A stretch of DNA of 64,000 bases from Karalla daura (GCA_029224185.1 CM055189.1:23597603-23661602); one strand, 5' to 3'; positions 48,579-61,233 are shown, counted from the first letter of the stretch. The notes: a model not told the origin generated them from the letters alone. Made by a program: numbers and translations.

Positions 48579-51500
48579 ATGGAAAGGACAGGACCCAGGG
48601 GGAGAAGAAGAAGAGGATGAAAATAAAGCAGTGGGGAAGAAAAACTGGTGACAAACACATGGGAGGCACACACATCAGATGGTACCGTGTCGATGAGAGA
48701 AACTCCAGAAATAAACACGCACGAGGAGAGGCGAGGAAAAGTGAGATGGCTGGGGTTTCGTACACATCTCCTGTCAAATGAAGTGACGCGTGTCATAATG
48801 TTTATCTTCTCTGCAAAGGAGCGTAATCAACTGTCCTCTCTTCACGCGGCCTCACTTGTAAGTTTCATCGCAGTGTGCGCAAACGCAAGACAAACGAAGA
48901 AGAAGTCGAAATGCCGCCTCTGCGGGTGATTAAGACAGCGGTAAGGGAAGCAGGGCTCCATCTGGCAGGGGGACGTCTTGTTTTACTAGCGCTTTCATAT
49001 CCGACAACAAAAGGCGCCAGCCACTCGGGCCTCGTCCACGGACGGGATGACTTCCATGCCACAGCTCCTCCATAGGAAACTGAGGCTTCCCGGGCATGGA
49101 CAGAGAGCTCCTGTAACCAGGCAGCCCTGGCCGGTTCCACGAGCCAGAGTGATGCATCATTCCTCGCTATGTCTGTCTCTGCTGCATATTCAGAGGCGAA
49201 GTTGCACTCTCGAGCGGGCCCCACAGCGACTAAATAGCCCGATTTTATTTAAGGCACCTTTCAAACTGTGTTATATGCGGCAGTTGGTGGTTAATTTAAA
49301 ATCTGCCTCTTTTATTTAGGGAGGCCTATGAAAACATCCAACCTGACAACCCGTAAATCTCGCCATATGGCCGCAAATTTATGTATTGATGAACATTCGT
49401 ACACACTCCAGCGCCGTAATGACAAATTTGTATTCAGCAACCTCCCTGGATCGCGTCCAGGAGCTGCATTTTATCTATCCAACACCATTCTGGCATGTAA
49501 ACAGCAATCGATCCACTGGCGATGCCTGGTCAGTTTCACACGGCGCCCTGCAAAAAAAAAACGTCCGGACGCCATCGTTCAGTGGGTGGAATCCCCACCC
49601 CCACCCCCCCCACCCCCAACCCAAGTATAGCGGATAAATATTTTGGTTAGCATTGCGACATAGGCCTGAGACAACAGCAGCAGCAGAGACATAATTAGCA
49701 AGGACGACAACCAAGCCCCCCCGCTAGCCGCCTGCCGGCCAGGCTGGCAGGCTGGATATCCAGGCCTGGAAAAAGGTTTTCAAGTCGTCCACGTTTTTTT
49801 TTGGGTGATACGAGGACATTTCTGCACTGGCCGCTCATTAGACCCAGGCTGCCTTAGTTACCGTCGCTATGCCAATGTCAAGTTCTTTCTTTTCTTCCCC
49901 ACTTCAACTGGGCTTGTAAGCAAGCAACACTTAAAAAAACTTGAGAGACGATGAAGAGAGTCCTTGATTTCAGACAGAGGCACGGAAAAAAAACGTCTTG
50001 TCGAGACCATAGATTTCGCCGGCAGATACGACAGGATGATGGCTGAATTCATACTGGGCCGCGAGCCGAAGGACGAGCTCCGCTGGCTTTTTGTGAGGGA
50101 GAGGACCCGGCAAAAGGCGAAGCAGCCCCTCCCCGAGTGAACACGCTGCTCCGTCTGGTGATCTTTATCTTTCGGCTCTTGTGGTTATGTGAACACACGC
50201 TGAGTGCTGAGACCTCTGACCCCCGCGCTGTCTGTATGAAACGACGCTATGACTCGACAGCAATCACCAGGAAACGTCAGGGCCATGGGGATACATTGGA
50301 GGCAGGTTCTGGCCCGAGGCCAGAGCGTGTAACAAGGAGTCAACTGCCTGGGCAATAATGGGGCGAGGGTGACTGCTGATTTGAATCAGATGCTCGGACA
50401 TCAAATGAAAGAGCAGCTTAAGCCTTTGGACAGAGCCACAAAGGACGCCATTGTGCATCCATTCAAGAAGATGAAGCGACGGTGCAAAGTTCCCAGTCTT
50501 CGCTGAGAAAGTGTTTCCTGATTTATGTTCACATGATTTCCTGTTAAGAATAACCTAATATACACTACTCAGGATATAACGCTGGAAATGTCACAAATTC
50601 CCTTTGTCACCACGATATCGAGTCTGAGGCGGACCTTTAACTCTGTTAAGTATAATCACATTGGCTCCTCCAGTCCTCCAGGTTCAGACTCAACATGGCT
50701 GAAGAGTATGTGATTTTACAACAATCGCTGGGAAGCTACTGTACCAACGTCACCAACCCGCTTCTACTTTGCCAGTGAGTCACGTGGATTACGAAAGGAA
50801 CAACTTGAATGGCTTTCAGAGTGTGCGGCCATCACAAGGCCTACCTCAGGCCATACATTTTTATGCTGTTTTTCTATCTGTTAGAAAACGACCCGCGGCA
50901 GTCCACGAGATCTGGACCTTTGGCCGGTTGGCGGCGTCTCTTACGAGATTCATAACCCGAGGATAATTTTAACGCCGGCCATATAACCTGCGAGAATTCA
51001 CCCTCAGCTGTGATGTAGCACGACTGCGGCTTGTAAGATCCAAGGCGACTCATCAGAGCTGAGATGAAGTAGCCGATCTCACAGAACCCCGGCCATGGTA
51101 ATGAAAAGACAATGGCTGAAACGCAGAGGCTGATCTGGGGTCTTAATTCCAGCGCCTGTGCGGCTGTATGTGTACATACATTTGATTGCATGTGTAACGG
51201 CTGGGCGAGCTGCAATAAGCCCACTGAAGGCTTTGCCGAGATGATTCAACGCATGACTACACAGCAAGACAAATGCCTTTAGTAAAGTGTGCATAGAGCC
51301 GGTCGAGATTGCAAGTGCGTGCGTGCGTTCCTTAAACACACACGCACTCGACCTTTTAATCATCTTTTCCGTGTGCCCGACATGCCTCCGTCCGCTCTTA
51401 ATGTAAACGAGGACCCGAGGGGGGCGGAAAAAGTCAGTCGACATGCCCGCGACCGGGCAACGCAGCGGCATCGGGAGCCAGAGAGCCCCCGCCGCCGCTG

Positions 51501-53195
51501 CCGAGGTGTATCTCGCAGCACAGCAGCGCTCATGCATGCATTCTCTCTCAGGGGCTATTCTGAGTCCACGCTCCCTTTTTTTCTTCCCCTCTCCAAGATC
51601 CCGGCGCCGGTTCTTCCGCACTCGCACTGAAGGACGTCTGAGGCCGGGGAGGCTGAGGGGAGGCTGAGGCAGTGCGTGGGCAACAGCCAAAACAAAGCCA
51701 TGCCAAGACGTTCACCGGCACTGATGTGCTCACACAGGGCATCCGTGTTGCCTGTGAGCCGGGGGGGGGGGGGGGTCCGTTTTGTTGGGGCGTTTTGCTG
51801 GGGCATTCTACCGTCTGGCGCCCAAACACACAAACAGAGCCGCCCACTTGGCATGATGCTACAAGTGCACGTCGCAGTGAGGCCGCAGAGGCTTCCAGAG
51901 GGCTCCATCGTTCCCTTTCGGCCCGTTTCATCACGGCACCGCCTCTCCTGTCCGCCCTCCATTTGTTTAATCCAGAGCGTCCGTCCTCTCTTGACGCGAC
52001 TCTGCCATTATTGCTGGGTTCCGCTTCACGGGCGCGCGGGGCCTCAGATCGGCCGCCCTGGCCCGGCCCATCAGTCACCTGCGGGGATGTGCACCCGAGC
52101 GGCCTGAGGGATCTTCCCCGCCGCTGCCGCACAGTCAACCGCAGCCGCGCCGGTGATTGAAATGGGACAGGGGTGCCCGGCCATGCTTCACCGGGCCGGC
52201 CCCGTCACAGACCGCTATGACATCCCGACTGACCCCTATTATGATGCCGGGCGGGGGTGGCAGGAAAGGGAAGTAGAGAGAGGGCGACGGGGAGGGAGAG
52301 GACGAGGGAGTCCCTCAGAGAGACATTTCGAGCTTGAGGAAGGAAGCCCGCGCGAGAGGAGAGATAATGAGGGAGTGACACGGAGGGAGGGAGGGAGGCG
52401 CAGTAAAGCCTGGCGAGGTCGCGGATTCAAATAACGCATTGGAGAGCCAGGAAAAAAGAGCCTCTGAGTGTAAAGTACCTTAAAGAACATTATATTTGTA
52501 GATTCTGCGGTCATTTATTAGCGAATAACCTGCCCTAGCGGAGGGGAAAATTAATTCCAGGATGACGTGACCTGTAATTTGAGTCAAGCCACTCGACGAC
52601 TAAAGTATACCGAGACCGATTCCCGAATTAGCATAACAATCGAACAGCCGGAGCGATAATTTTCGCCCATCCTCGGAGGCTTCAATTACCACGCCGTATT
52701 TATTTGGCGTGATTGGAATGCGGCGGGCTCTGTCGAGATGAATTTGCTGGAGGTGGGTGTCAGTGCGGCGGGGCCCGCCGAGACCCCCGCGATGAATTGA
52801 AACTCCGTTCCATCGCGAGGGGGATCCCTGGGAGGCGCCGCGCGAGGCAGGCCCGTCGGCCGAAGACGCCTCGTTCGTCGCGATCATCATTTCAGCGCCT
52901 CAATTGATTTGACAGCGCTATTGGCACGCGCCGCCATTTTGCACACCTGCCTGCCGGGGTCCGGAGGGGGGGGGGGGGAACGGAGGGAAAATCAGGGTCG
53001 TCTCGTCGGGACGAGCCTGTCCTTCACCTGCTTCCCGCAGACCGACAAGCACACGCATGAAAGACGTCAATATGACGCCCGTAGTCTGGCATTTGGCGCG
53101 TGGAGGCAGTTCAGGTTTGAAATCTTGTCTTGTACAATCCACCGAGCGCTTGCGGAGCTGCGTCTGACGGCAGACGCAACGCTTCGGCTCGAGCG

Positions 53196-53240
53196 GCGCT
53201 AGCAGTGCTAGCAGCGCTAGCAGCGCTAGCGTCACTAGCG
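53196..53240. repeat. 9-bp minisatellite, five units with GCTAGC-like core
   Basis: Five contiguous 9-mers of the form gcgctagca; variants are gtgctagca, gcgctagcg and tcactagcg. Each unit carries CTAGC, and most carry the palindrome GCTAGC. Confidence 0.92.
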
Positions 53241-55331
53241 TCCACGAGCGAGGGGATGAAAACGCCGCTGCCTCAAAGGAGGGAGGACAAAAGGCCTCGG
53301 CCAGAGTCTTGGCGGAGGGGGTGGGGGAGGTGGGGGGGGGGGTTTTAATGCGGCTGATCGTGGCTCAGCGCCGATCTGATTCAACGCGTCACGGCCACCG
53401 TTCGCGCCGACGCTCGCTGATTAGGGGGAGGAAGAAAAAAAAAACCCTTTAAAAGAGAGAGACACGTGCATGAAATATTCACACTCACCAAAGAACTCCT
53501 CTGTACAGCCATTAGCGGGCAAAACAACTGCGGGAACGCCGCTTCATCTGTGAAGCGTGCGTCTGCCCCCCCACCCCCCCACCCCCAAGTGAAGAGTGAA
53601 GCAGTGGCTGTGGGTGGGTGGGTGGGGAGGGGGGTCACAACAAACTAAATAATTAAGCGTTCATTTTATCAATATTCCCTCTCATCTGGAGGCTGATACG
53701 AGACACATGAACGGGAGGCCTCTGATTTCAGTCGCTTGGTATTTTAAGTGCCAGGACCGCGCACGACGCTCGCATTTCTGCTCCCAGTTTGTTTGTTTGC
53801 TCGCTTGTTTGCGTTTTAACGCCGGAGCTCCTTCCCGCCGCGTCGAAGCACCAGCGCCCTCGTTATTTCTGATGTGACAAGCGAGCCCGGACGGGGAAAA
53901 CACTGCGAGCTGAGGAGCCTGGTAAACGGGTGGCGACCGTACTCCAGCCAACCGTCCCCCTCAGGAGGAGCGGCAGGAGGGGGCTCTCTCTCTCTTGGGC
54001 TGAGGCCGTGGAGGCCCCCAGTTTGCCATTAGCCACCGTTCTCGTTAATAACGCATTCTTTGCTCGTCGCCCGAACGTGCGGGCACGCCGCGTGACTCAA
54101 GAACCCAGGTGTTGACACGCGAGACCCAGGCTGGGCGAGACTTTAACCCAGGTCAGGTTCCAAAAACGCTGGATGCTGCGCTTCCCAGATACCGGCGGAC
54201 ATCAACCTCAACGCCTCCCGTAAGTGCCCCCCCCCCCCCACCTCCGTCCAGTTCCAGTCGAGTCCAAGTCAGGACGACCCCGATGACCTCCTGGCTCACT
54301 CTTTTAGTGCCTACGCAGGCTGGGCAGACAGTCCGACGTGGAGTGAAACCGCGCTGCCCCGTGAATCGCTACCATCTAAGCGCAGCCCCATTCCCCTAAA
54401 TGCCTCGTTGGTCTGATGTGATTAAATGTCAATTAGCTGCAAAGTTGATGGCAGAAGTTGGGCGGCCGGAGTTTTAACAGGCACTGGGAAGGGGGAGTCG
54501 AGGCGCAAGCCGCGACCTCTCATAAGATCGGGCCTCCGAGCATTTCGTTCCTTTCGGTGATTATGGTTTTGTCTCCGCCGCCGAACGCTTTGTGGGAGCT
54601 GTCAGACCCGCGTTCCCTCGCGTCCGCCCGCCGTGAAAGAGCAGTTTGTTCGGTTGTTCCTCATCTCCCCTCTCCTGCTCCCTGTCGGGAATGGAATGAT
54701 TCTGGCTGGACTTGATTTTCTCTTGGGACGGGCCAGCTGCAGAGCGCCACGTGGTCCGTGCTCTGGGTGAGTCACTGAGCGCGGGAGGAGAGTCAGATTA
54801 CCGGCTAATCAGTTTCCTAAACGAGTTTCGTACGCTTCCGTTTTTTGTGGAAATCATGCTTTATGGGACAGTTATAGATGTGGTGAGTGTCCAAAGTGTT
54901 ACGTTTTACAGTGTTTCCGAGCACAAGCTCCGTGCCAGGATAGGAGGCATATCCAATATTCCACTGAACAAGACCAAAATTTGATGTTTCGCATGCACAT
55001 AGTATGTTAAAAATCCATATGTATACATTAAAACAGCATCACTGGGGGTTCAGTAGATCTGAGAACGTTTCACTGTACACTGAGCACATGAGCAGAGTCC
55101 ACCAGGGCACCCTGAAAAGGCAGGAGGTGGCTCTCTCTTCCAGCACTAAGTTTCTCCTTTTTTTTCACCATAATGTGAATTTACAGTCAGTTTTTCTGCT
55201 CAGCTGCAAACCCTACAGCGACAAAACCATTTGGGTATGAAGTCAATTTGAATATTTTTGAATCAAAAGCCAACATTTCAAAGGGGCCGACGCACAGTTT
55301 ATATGCTTGTAGCACGTGGACATGCGCTCCT

Positions 55332-55366
55332 CTGTGTGTGCGTGTGTGTGTGTGTCTGTGTGTGCG
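55332..55366. repeat. (GT)n microsatellite
   Basis: GT run with single GC and CT interruptions. Confidence 0.93.
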
Positions 55367-56298
55367 TTTTGAAGATAACGACTCTCCCTCTGAGCTCCCG
55401 ACAGTCTCCTCGTGCCATTATGGCTGACTGTAATTTAGCTCTCTCTGTAATGGCGATAGGATGATCAGGATTGTTCAGAATCATGAGGTATCAACATGCA
55501 CTTTAAACATATTCAAGAGCGTCCTAATGGCCAGAGGAGCCACGCTCAGCACCGCCCGGGCCAGCCGCCATTAAGAGACACTAATACGAAGGAAGATGTC
55601 TGCAGAGTGATCACCCCTCCTCTTGCACCCGCCAATTAAGTGCGGACAATAGCAGGGCCTCGTTGCGGTGACCTTACAAGGCACAGGAGAGAAACGGGAG
55701 CTGAGACGTCAGCCTTTGATGCGATCAATCTTGCCTGTCAGAGAGCACGGGACGAGTGCCTCCGTTATGCCTCTTCACTTCAGGAGACTTGACCCTGAGC
55801 CACAATGAATTGTCTCGAAATAGAATTCCAACATCTCAGCCGCATGAAAAATGAATGAGGCCATCTTGAAGAAAAGTTCAAAAGGAGGCTCTTACCATTT
55901 TGTCTAATGCGCTCTCCGTGCCTTTTTGTGTTGTACCTTCCAACCACACTTAGGGAGTGTGCCCGCCGCAAAAGTTCGAGAAGACGAGGGCTCTCTGCAC
56001 AGGTGCCACTAACTCTGCCTGACTTGTGCATCTGTGTGTACCTGAAAGCAGGCGAGCTTGTGCCGGTGTGTGTTTACTGGCGATTGCATTTGGCTTTATT
56101 TCCTACAATACATCTTAGCTGTGTTTTTGTTCCGAGGGAGGAAAGATTTGACAGTGCTAAAAGTGTGCATCCATGCAAGCGCATCCGTCTGTCTTTTATC
56201 TAATGTGCTTAGCAGAATGTCAAGGAAGTGTGGGATAGTGCTCAGTGGTAGCCTGTAAAGCAAAGTGGCCCCGGAATCACAGAGTAAACAGGACTTAC

Positions 56299-56343
56299 CT
56301 AGGCTGAACTCCACCTGAGGCAGCTTGGGTGTTAGGATAACAC
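56299..56343 (-). CDS. inpp4b: inpp4b exon 2 (45-bp small exon)
   Basis: A very small exon with strong sites on the minus strand: acceptor tttcctcctctctctgtctg then actctcag, and donor GTAAGT (plus-strand ACTTAC, 56293-56298). Two bases complete a glycine with exon 1, 14 codons follow, and one base remains for exon 3. It encodes VILTPKLPQVEFSL, and with exon 3 reads VEFSLACNDL. This aligns with INPP4B TPNEPQLEFILACKDL and INPP4A ILEFSLACSEL. Phase agreement on both sides and sequence match make the call firm despite the short length. It leads into the first strand of the C2 domain. Confidence 0.95.
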
Positions 56344-59300
56344 CTGAGAGTCAGACAGAGAGAGGAGGAAAGATAGAGTGGAGTCGAGATGGGAGCACAG
56401 GGAGTGGGAGATAAAGGTGAAGAAGAGAGAAACATCAGAACGGTGGAGGAAACCAGGAAATAACACACTTTTAAAGTGATTTCGACTAAAGCAGTTTGAC
56501 TTTGCTCGCGTTTAACACATTAGGAACTTCAACTAATGATTAGCCTAATTGGGTGATTAATAATCATTTCGTTCATGGAATGGCGCAAAAATGGTGAAAA
56601 ATGTCCCTGTTAATTCTCCAAAGGCCGCGTTTTGGCAGCACTCGGTTACCCATAGAGTCATTCGGACACAAAGTCAAGAAAGCGTCGCATTTTTACAATC
56701 GACCTCCTACTGCACGAAACCGCAAGTCATTCGCTTCCTGTCGGGAGACCGAGCGGCGTCTGGCGAGGGGTCGGATCCCGATCCTTCCCGTGGCCGTGAC
56801 GCAGCACCCCGGAGGAGTCCGGGAGGACGGGGCGCTCCCAAAATGCCACGGTAATAGATGCGACCGTCCCCCTAGATGACGCTAACCGGCCGCGACGGCA
56901 AGGCCTCGGGACGGCGGTTTGGTTTTTTTTTCTAGGTAGGCCTTGTCCTTGAGGCTCCGCGTCAGAGTGATGAGCGGAGCGCTGGCTGTTTGCATCATCT
57001 GTCAGCTGCGCTGTGTATCAGTCACCCCCCCCCTCCCCCGCCCCCGGTCAGACGCCCGTCCATCCAAACGGCAAACAGACGAAACACCTGCATGTCGGCG
57101 GGCGGCGTTCTCCTCCTCCCTCCCTCGTCGCCACTGGTCCGTCCAAGCCTCGTCGGCTTCGCTAATGGGCCGTGGATCCCCGGTGCTCACTGATGTATGG
57201 GTGCCGCGCGGCTTCGGGTAACAGCCGTCTCGCATAATGAGGATCCCTCGCCGAAAATGATTTACTTTTGTTTCCTAATGACTTCATCCGCCGCTCTTTC
57301 TCCGGGTCCATTTGTTGGCGAGGCCTTCCATCACCGCGCATGCCTGCGAGGTCTTCACGGAGAGCAGGTTCAGTCGGACGTGACGAACGGCGGCCGCACG
57401 ACGACACGCCGCCACGGAGGAACAACGCAGGGGCTGAGCCGACGCCGCCACCCCAGGGACCTCCGGTCGGGGCACAAAGGGGAAACTGGCGAGGAGTACA
57501 AATCCGTCCAAAGCCTCGTTTTCCCAGAGAGAGGGAGAACGTTTGGACTCGCAGACGAAGGTTTTTCTTCCTTCTCACCATATGACAGGCTGGACGTGAC
57601 CCAGAAAACGCTCGCTCGTCACGGCAGCAAGTCCGGTCCTGTCGGTCGAAGGCGTTTCACAGGTGTACGGCACGTCTCGGCGCTTTGCACCAACGCCGGG
57701 GCAGTTACGCAGCACGCATCAGCAGTACGGGGCATGAGGAGTTCATACACGCCCGGAGCTTTCATTCAGGCTCGTAGACGGCCAGTCCGAATGTCTGGTC
57801 AAACGCGTTGGGCCTAATTGCCCCGTGGCGCGGGGCGGGGTCAGCCGCCCGCTCCGTCCGCCTCGATCACGCCCCCCCCCCGTAGCACGCGGAGCTCGCG
57901 GGTGACGCGGCTCCACTGTGTCGACGCGTACGCGGGGAGGAGCGGAACAGGTGTGGCGTTTAAAGTCGATATCCGCCGGCATTATGAATATGGTAATGAG
58001 CTCAGCAAGGTGGCAGGCAGGCGGGCGGGCGGGCAGGGAGGCAGGGGGGGAGGTGGGGGGATGGAGGCAGGCGGCACATGCAGATGCAAGTCCCAGAGGG
58101 GCCCGAAGCAAATGAGGTGTGCCCGCCTGCTATACCGCAGTTTCATCTGGCTCTAGAAATAACAGCACAGCCCCGGCATACCTCCAATCTATCACCCCCC
58201 CCTCCTCCCTCCCCCCTCCCCCCTCCCCCGTCTGCAGGTGGTATCAGTGGGGGAAAAGGCACGCTGAAGGGAGAGGGGAGAGCCATTCATCAGGACGCGA
58301 GGAGTCGAGGTGATTCCTCCGGCACGACAAAGTTAATTAATGTACGGGGATTGAAATTGTCTGTGCTGCAAGACGATCATTTAACCCCCCCCACCTCCCC
58401 GCTTCCTTGGCCAGCTCGCCGGCTTCCGGCAGATAACTGGCACACGGGTTGGGCATGGGATCGCCGCTCAGTCCCGACCCCGCGCGGGGTAACGGTGGGA
58501 AATGAGCTTCGTCCCGCGGCTCCACGCGCTACCGGCTCCAGCGAGCCATTTCCAAAAGGGACTATGACGAAGCCCCCCCCCCACCCGCACACGCACTCTT
58601 CATCGCTCCTCCTCATCCTCCTCGTTCGCCGACAGACATTACATGTGAGAGACCCCGCGCCTAAGAATGAATGCGTAATCACTATATATCACTTATACGG
58701 CTTGACAAGCATCACGTTTGACATTTGAGGGATATCGCCTCGCCCAATAAACGTCCCCTTCCGTTCCGAGCACAGACACCAACACGAGTTCCAGTCGCCC
58801 CAGCTACACACATGCGCGCGCGCACACACGTGCCCACGCGCGCTAATTGCGGTTATCCCTCCCTGATCCTTTTGTCCAATCCCCCACGCCCCCATTCTGC
58901 TGCGTGCTGCAGTGCAAATTGCCTTGACAATACCTGCGCATCCATTCTGATGATTCAGCCACTGGCCCGGGCGAACGCAGCCCTAACTCGATTGATGTTT
59001 GCACAAACAGGCATCCTATTAAGACAAGTGTTGCTGAATGGGAGAGTGAGTTATCGTCACATTACTGCCCGGGGAGATTGAGAGGGGACAGATGGTTTTG
59101 TTGCCAGCGCTTAATGAAGTGCTGCGAATCAGTTGTGTGCGCTGAGGAGGTCTTCACTGAAGCATCCACGGGACATGGCGATGTCAAATGCGGCACAATG
59201 AAAACCGCATCGGTTTTGTGAAATAGCACATGGCCACACGCAAATTCCATTGGGAACTGTTAATAGCCGAAGGAGCTGTTAATAGCCGAAACAACCCCTC

Positions 59301-59645
59301 GCGCTGGAGAGTTTGTAAAACGCCAATTCGGTCCCACCTTAATAAGTAGCGGGGAGCGGCCTGTTTGGTCCCACGTTTGTCTCCTGTCAAGTAGGAGGAG
59401 ATAAACTATTCCACCTTGCGACTGATAATGCGGGGTTGTCAACCTGTCTTTCGTGCCAAACATGGTAATTGCGTGCTTCGCTCTCTCCCTTTGTCTCCCC
59501 GGATGCTCCGGCGAGGCGGCTGTCGTTACAGTGGCACTCCCACACCTTGCCGGCTGTCATCTCGAAGGCCGAGGCCGCGAGGGTCCGTAGCTGCCGCCTG
59601 TCTGGAGCTCGCCATCGGGTCAAGCCCGCGTGTGATGCAGCTCTT

Positions 59646-59650
<5 letters not shown>

Positions 59651-59698
<48 letters not shown>
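59651..59698. repeat. (TG)24 microsatellite
   Basis: An uninterrupted TG run of 48 bp. Confidence 0.96.
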
Positions 59699-59699
<1 letters not shown>

Positions 59700-60092
59700 A
59701 TGGCTTGAATCCAGTGGGCGTCCGTCCCGTCGGCGGGCGAGGTGTGGAACTGGGAAAGCGGGCTCGGTGGCCCGCTCCCTCCGCGTCCTCCAATCAGACG
59801 CCGCCCCCCGCCGTAGGGCGCCCGGGACGCCCGGGACTCCCGGGGCGATTTGAGTGCGTTTAATTGTGCTTCGGGAATCAGGAGTCGCCCGGAGAGAGCT
59901 CACATCGCGCTGTGATTAACTCTCCTCTCCAATCACGGAAACATCGCGTGCGGGTTGTGCAGAGCGACCGAAACGCGCAAATTAAAACTCCACCAAGTTT
60001 GGCCATTTAATTATTAATCCTTGGCCGTTTCTACTCCCCTCCCTCCCACTGGTACCTCCACCTTTCGCTCAATTAACACACATGCACACACA

Positions 60093-60095
<3 letters not shown>

Positions 60096-60149
<54 letters not shown>

Positions 60150-60163
60150 TCTCTCTCTCTCTC
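60096..60163. repeat. (TC)n microsatellite
   Basis: A TC run of 68 bp with one CCC interruption. Confidence 0.96.
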
Positions 60164-60374
60164 CCGCCGTGAGTGCATTCCAGTCAGACAGAGCCACTGC
60201 AAAGACAAAATAAGGGGGAAAATATCCCAGAACTAGACATCATCGTGACCCGGGCTCGCAGAGACAGTGGTGCGCAGTGCGATTCCACCGGCAGACAGTT
60301 TAATTGCACGACGGAGGGGGAGGAGGCAGGAGGCAGATCAAGACACAGACACAGACACAGTGCACTCGGCTCAC

Positions 60375-60459
60375 CGGCTGCGCTCAGTCCTTCAGGGTTG
60401 GCGCTCAGCTCCTTCATGTCAACCACGCAGCGTCCCAGGTGCTGGGCACCGTCCTCCAT
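60375..60459 (-). CDS. inpp4b: inpp4b exon 1, putative first coding exon
   Basis: The minus-strand donor is GTGAGC (plus-strand GCTCAC, 60369-60374). The exon leaves one base (G), which joins exon 2 in phase. From the ATG at 60459 it encodes MEDGAQHLGRCVVD then MKELSANPEGLSAAG. I chose this ATG because an in-frame TGA lies 39 codons upstream (60574-60576) and no ATG in any frame occurs on this strand between 60460 and about 60680. The second ATG at 60417 (MKEL) is the alternative; it gives a length and acidic start more like mammalian MEIKEEG. The N-terminus of this family is poorly conserved, so the evidence is phase, donor and a weak resemblance. Upstream 5'UTR exons may exist. Confidence 0.72.
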
Positions 60460-60512
60460 CTGCACGGCTGGCCTCTCCCTCCTCCCAGCGCCTCCACCTC
60501 CTCTCCCGCCTC

Positions 60513-60540
60513 CGCCTCCTCCTCCTCCTCCTCCTCCTCC
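60513..60540. repeat. (TCC)n repeat; GGA repeat in inpp4b leader
   Basis: About nine TCC units. On the gene strand it is (GGA)n, just 54 bp before the first ATG and in frame with it. Confidence 0.94.
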
Positions 60541-61190
60541 GCGGAACACCACAGTCCAGTCCAGATCCCCGGCTCACGAGCAGCCTGCCGAGCAGAAAAG
60601 CTGTCACAAAGATTGCAATCCGCCCGCCGTCTCGCCGCCTCACAGCGCGCTCTGTGGCAGCGTCGCAGGATGCCTTTTGGAAACTAATACGGAGGAGAGG
60701 GACAGGCGAGGGACCTGGAGCGGCTGCGGGAGGGAGAGCGGGAGGGAGGGAGGGAGGGAAGGCAGGCGAGGGGAGAGGAGGGAAGGGTGGAGTGGTGAGG
60801 GAGTGAGACTTGGAATGAAAGGGAAAGCAGGACAGAATTGATGTTATGTGCGATACACAGCTCTATCCATCAATCCTGGGCTGTCAGCCGGGCACCTGGA
60901 GCTGACTGCACAGCACAACACAGGCAGGAAGACACAACTCTGCCCCCCCCCGCTCCCTCCTCCTCCTCCACTCTCTTTTCCTTCCCTGCACAGGCAGTGC
61001 TGCATCCAGACAGGGCAGCGGGGGTCCCTCTGATTTCTGACATCCCTCTCCCACCCGCCAGCACGCCCAACCCTTCCCATCTCCTTTTCTCCAAGCAAAA
61101 CAATTAAGACGGGTGCGACCGCTGGGCTGCACACGGGGAAAACGCAGCCTCATGCCACATGTGATTTCGGAGGTTACTTACGGCAGACGG

Positions 61191-61201
61191 GTGGGGGGGG
61201 G

Positions 61202-61232
<31 letters not shown>
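61191..61232. repeat. Long G run (about 40 bp)
   Basis: G tract broken only by a T and a C; one of the longest in the window. Confidence 0.95.

Positions 61233-61233
<1 letters not shown>

Larger units (their letters stand above)
48501..56298 (-). other. inpp4b intron 2
   Basis: A 7,798-bp intron. It contains the (GGGGA)n block at 48507-48578, a C-rich run at 49588-49620, G15 at 51761-51775, a 9-bp GCTAGC minisatellite at 53196-53240, C13 at 54227-54239 and a GT run at 55332-55366. AT-richer, repeat-free blocks with ATTA or TTTATT cores lie at about 49220-49400, 50940-51060 and 52490-52790 and are the best candidates here for conserved regulatory DNA. About 54820-55500 is AT-richer, with nothing recognised. 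Confidence 0.9.
56344..60374 (-). other. inpp4b intron 1
   Basis: A 4,031-bp intron between the putative first coding exon and exon 2. It contains a C/T-rich run at 58194-58230, a 16-bp direct repeat (59256-59271 and 59275-59290), a GT run at 59651-59698 and a CT run at 60096-60163. Repeat-free DNA at about 58920-59330 has ATTA-containing motifs. No other exon seen. Confidence 0.85.

Noticed and set aside
22973..60459. Assignment to inpp4a instead of inpp4b
   Set aside because: Exon 4 has TFPSEYP and exon 3 has the RDRKPNALVQV form, both INPP4B-type. INPP4A differs at these places. Only the exon 4/5 junction looks INPP4A-like.
60173..60841. 222-residue plus-strand open frame
   Set aside because: Antisense to inpp4b exon 1 and its GGA-rich leader; proline-rich region is the TCC repeat.
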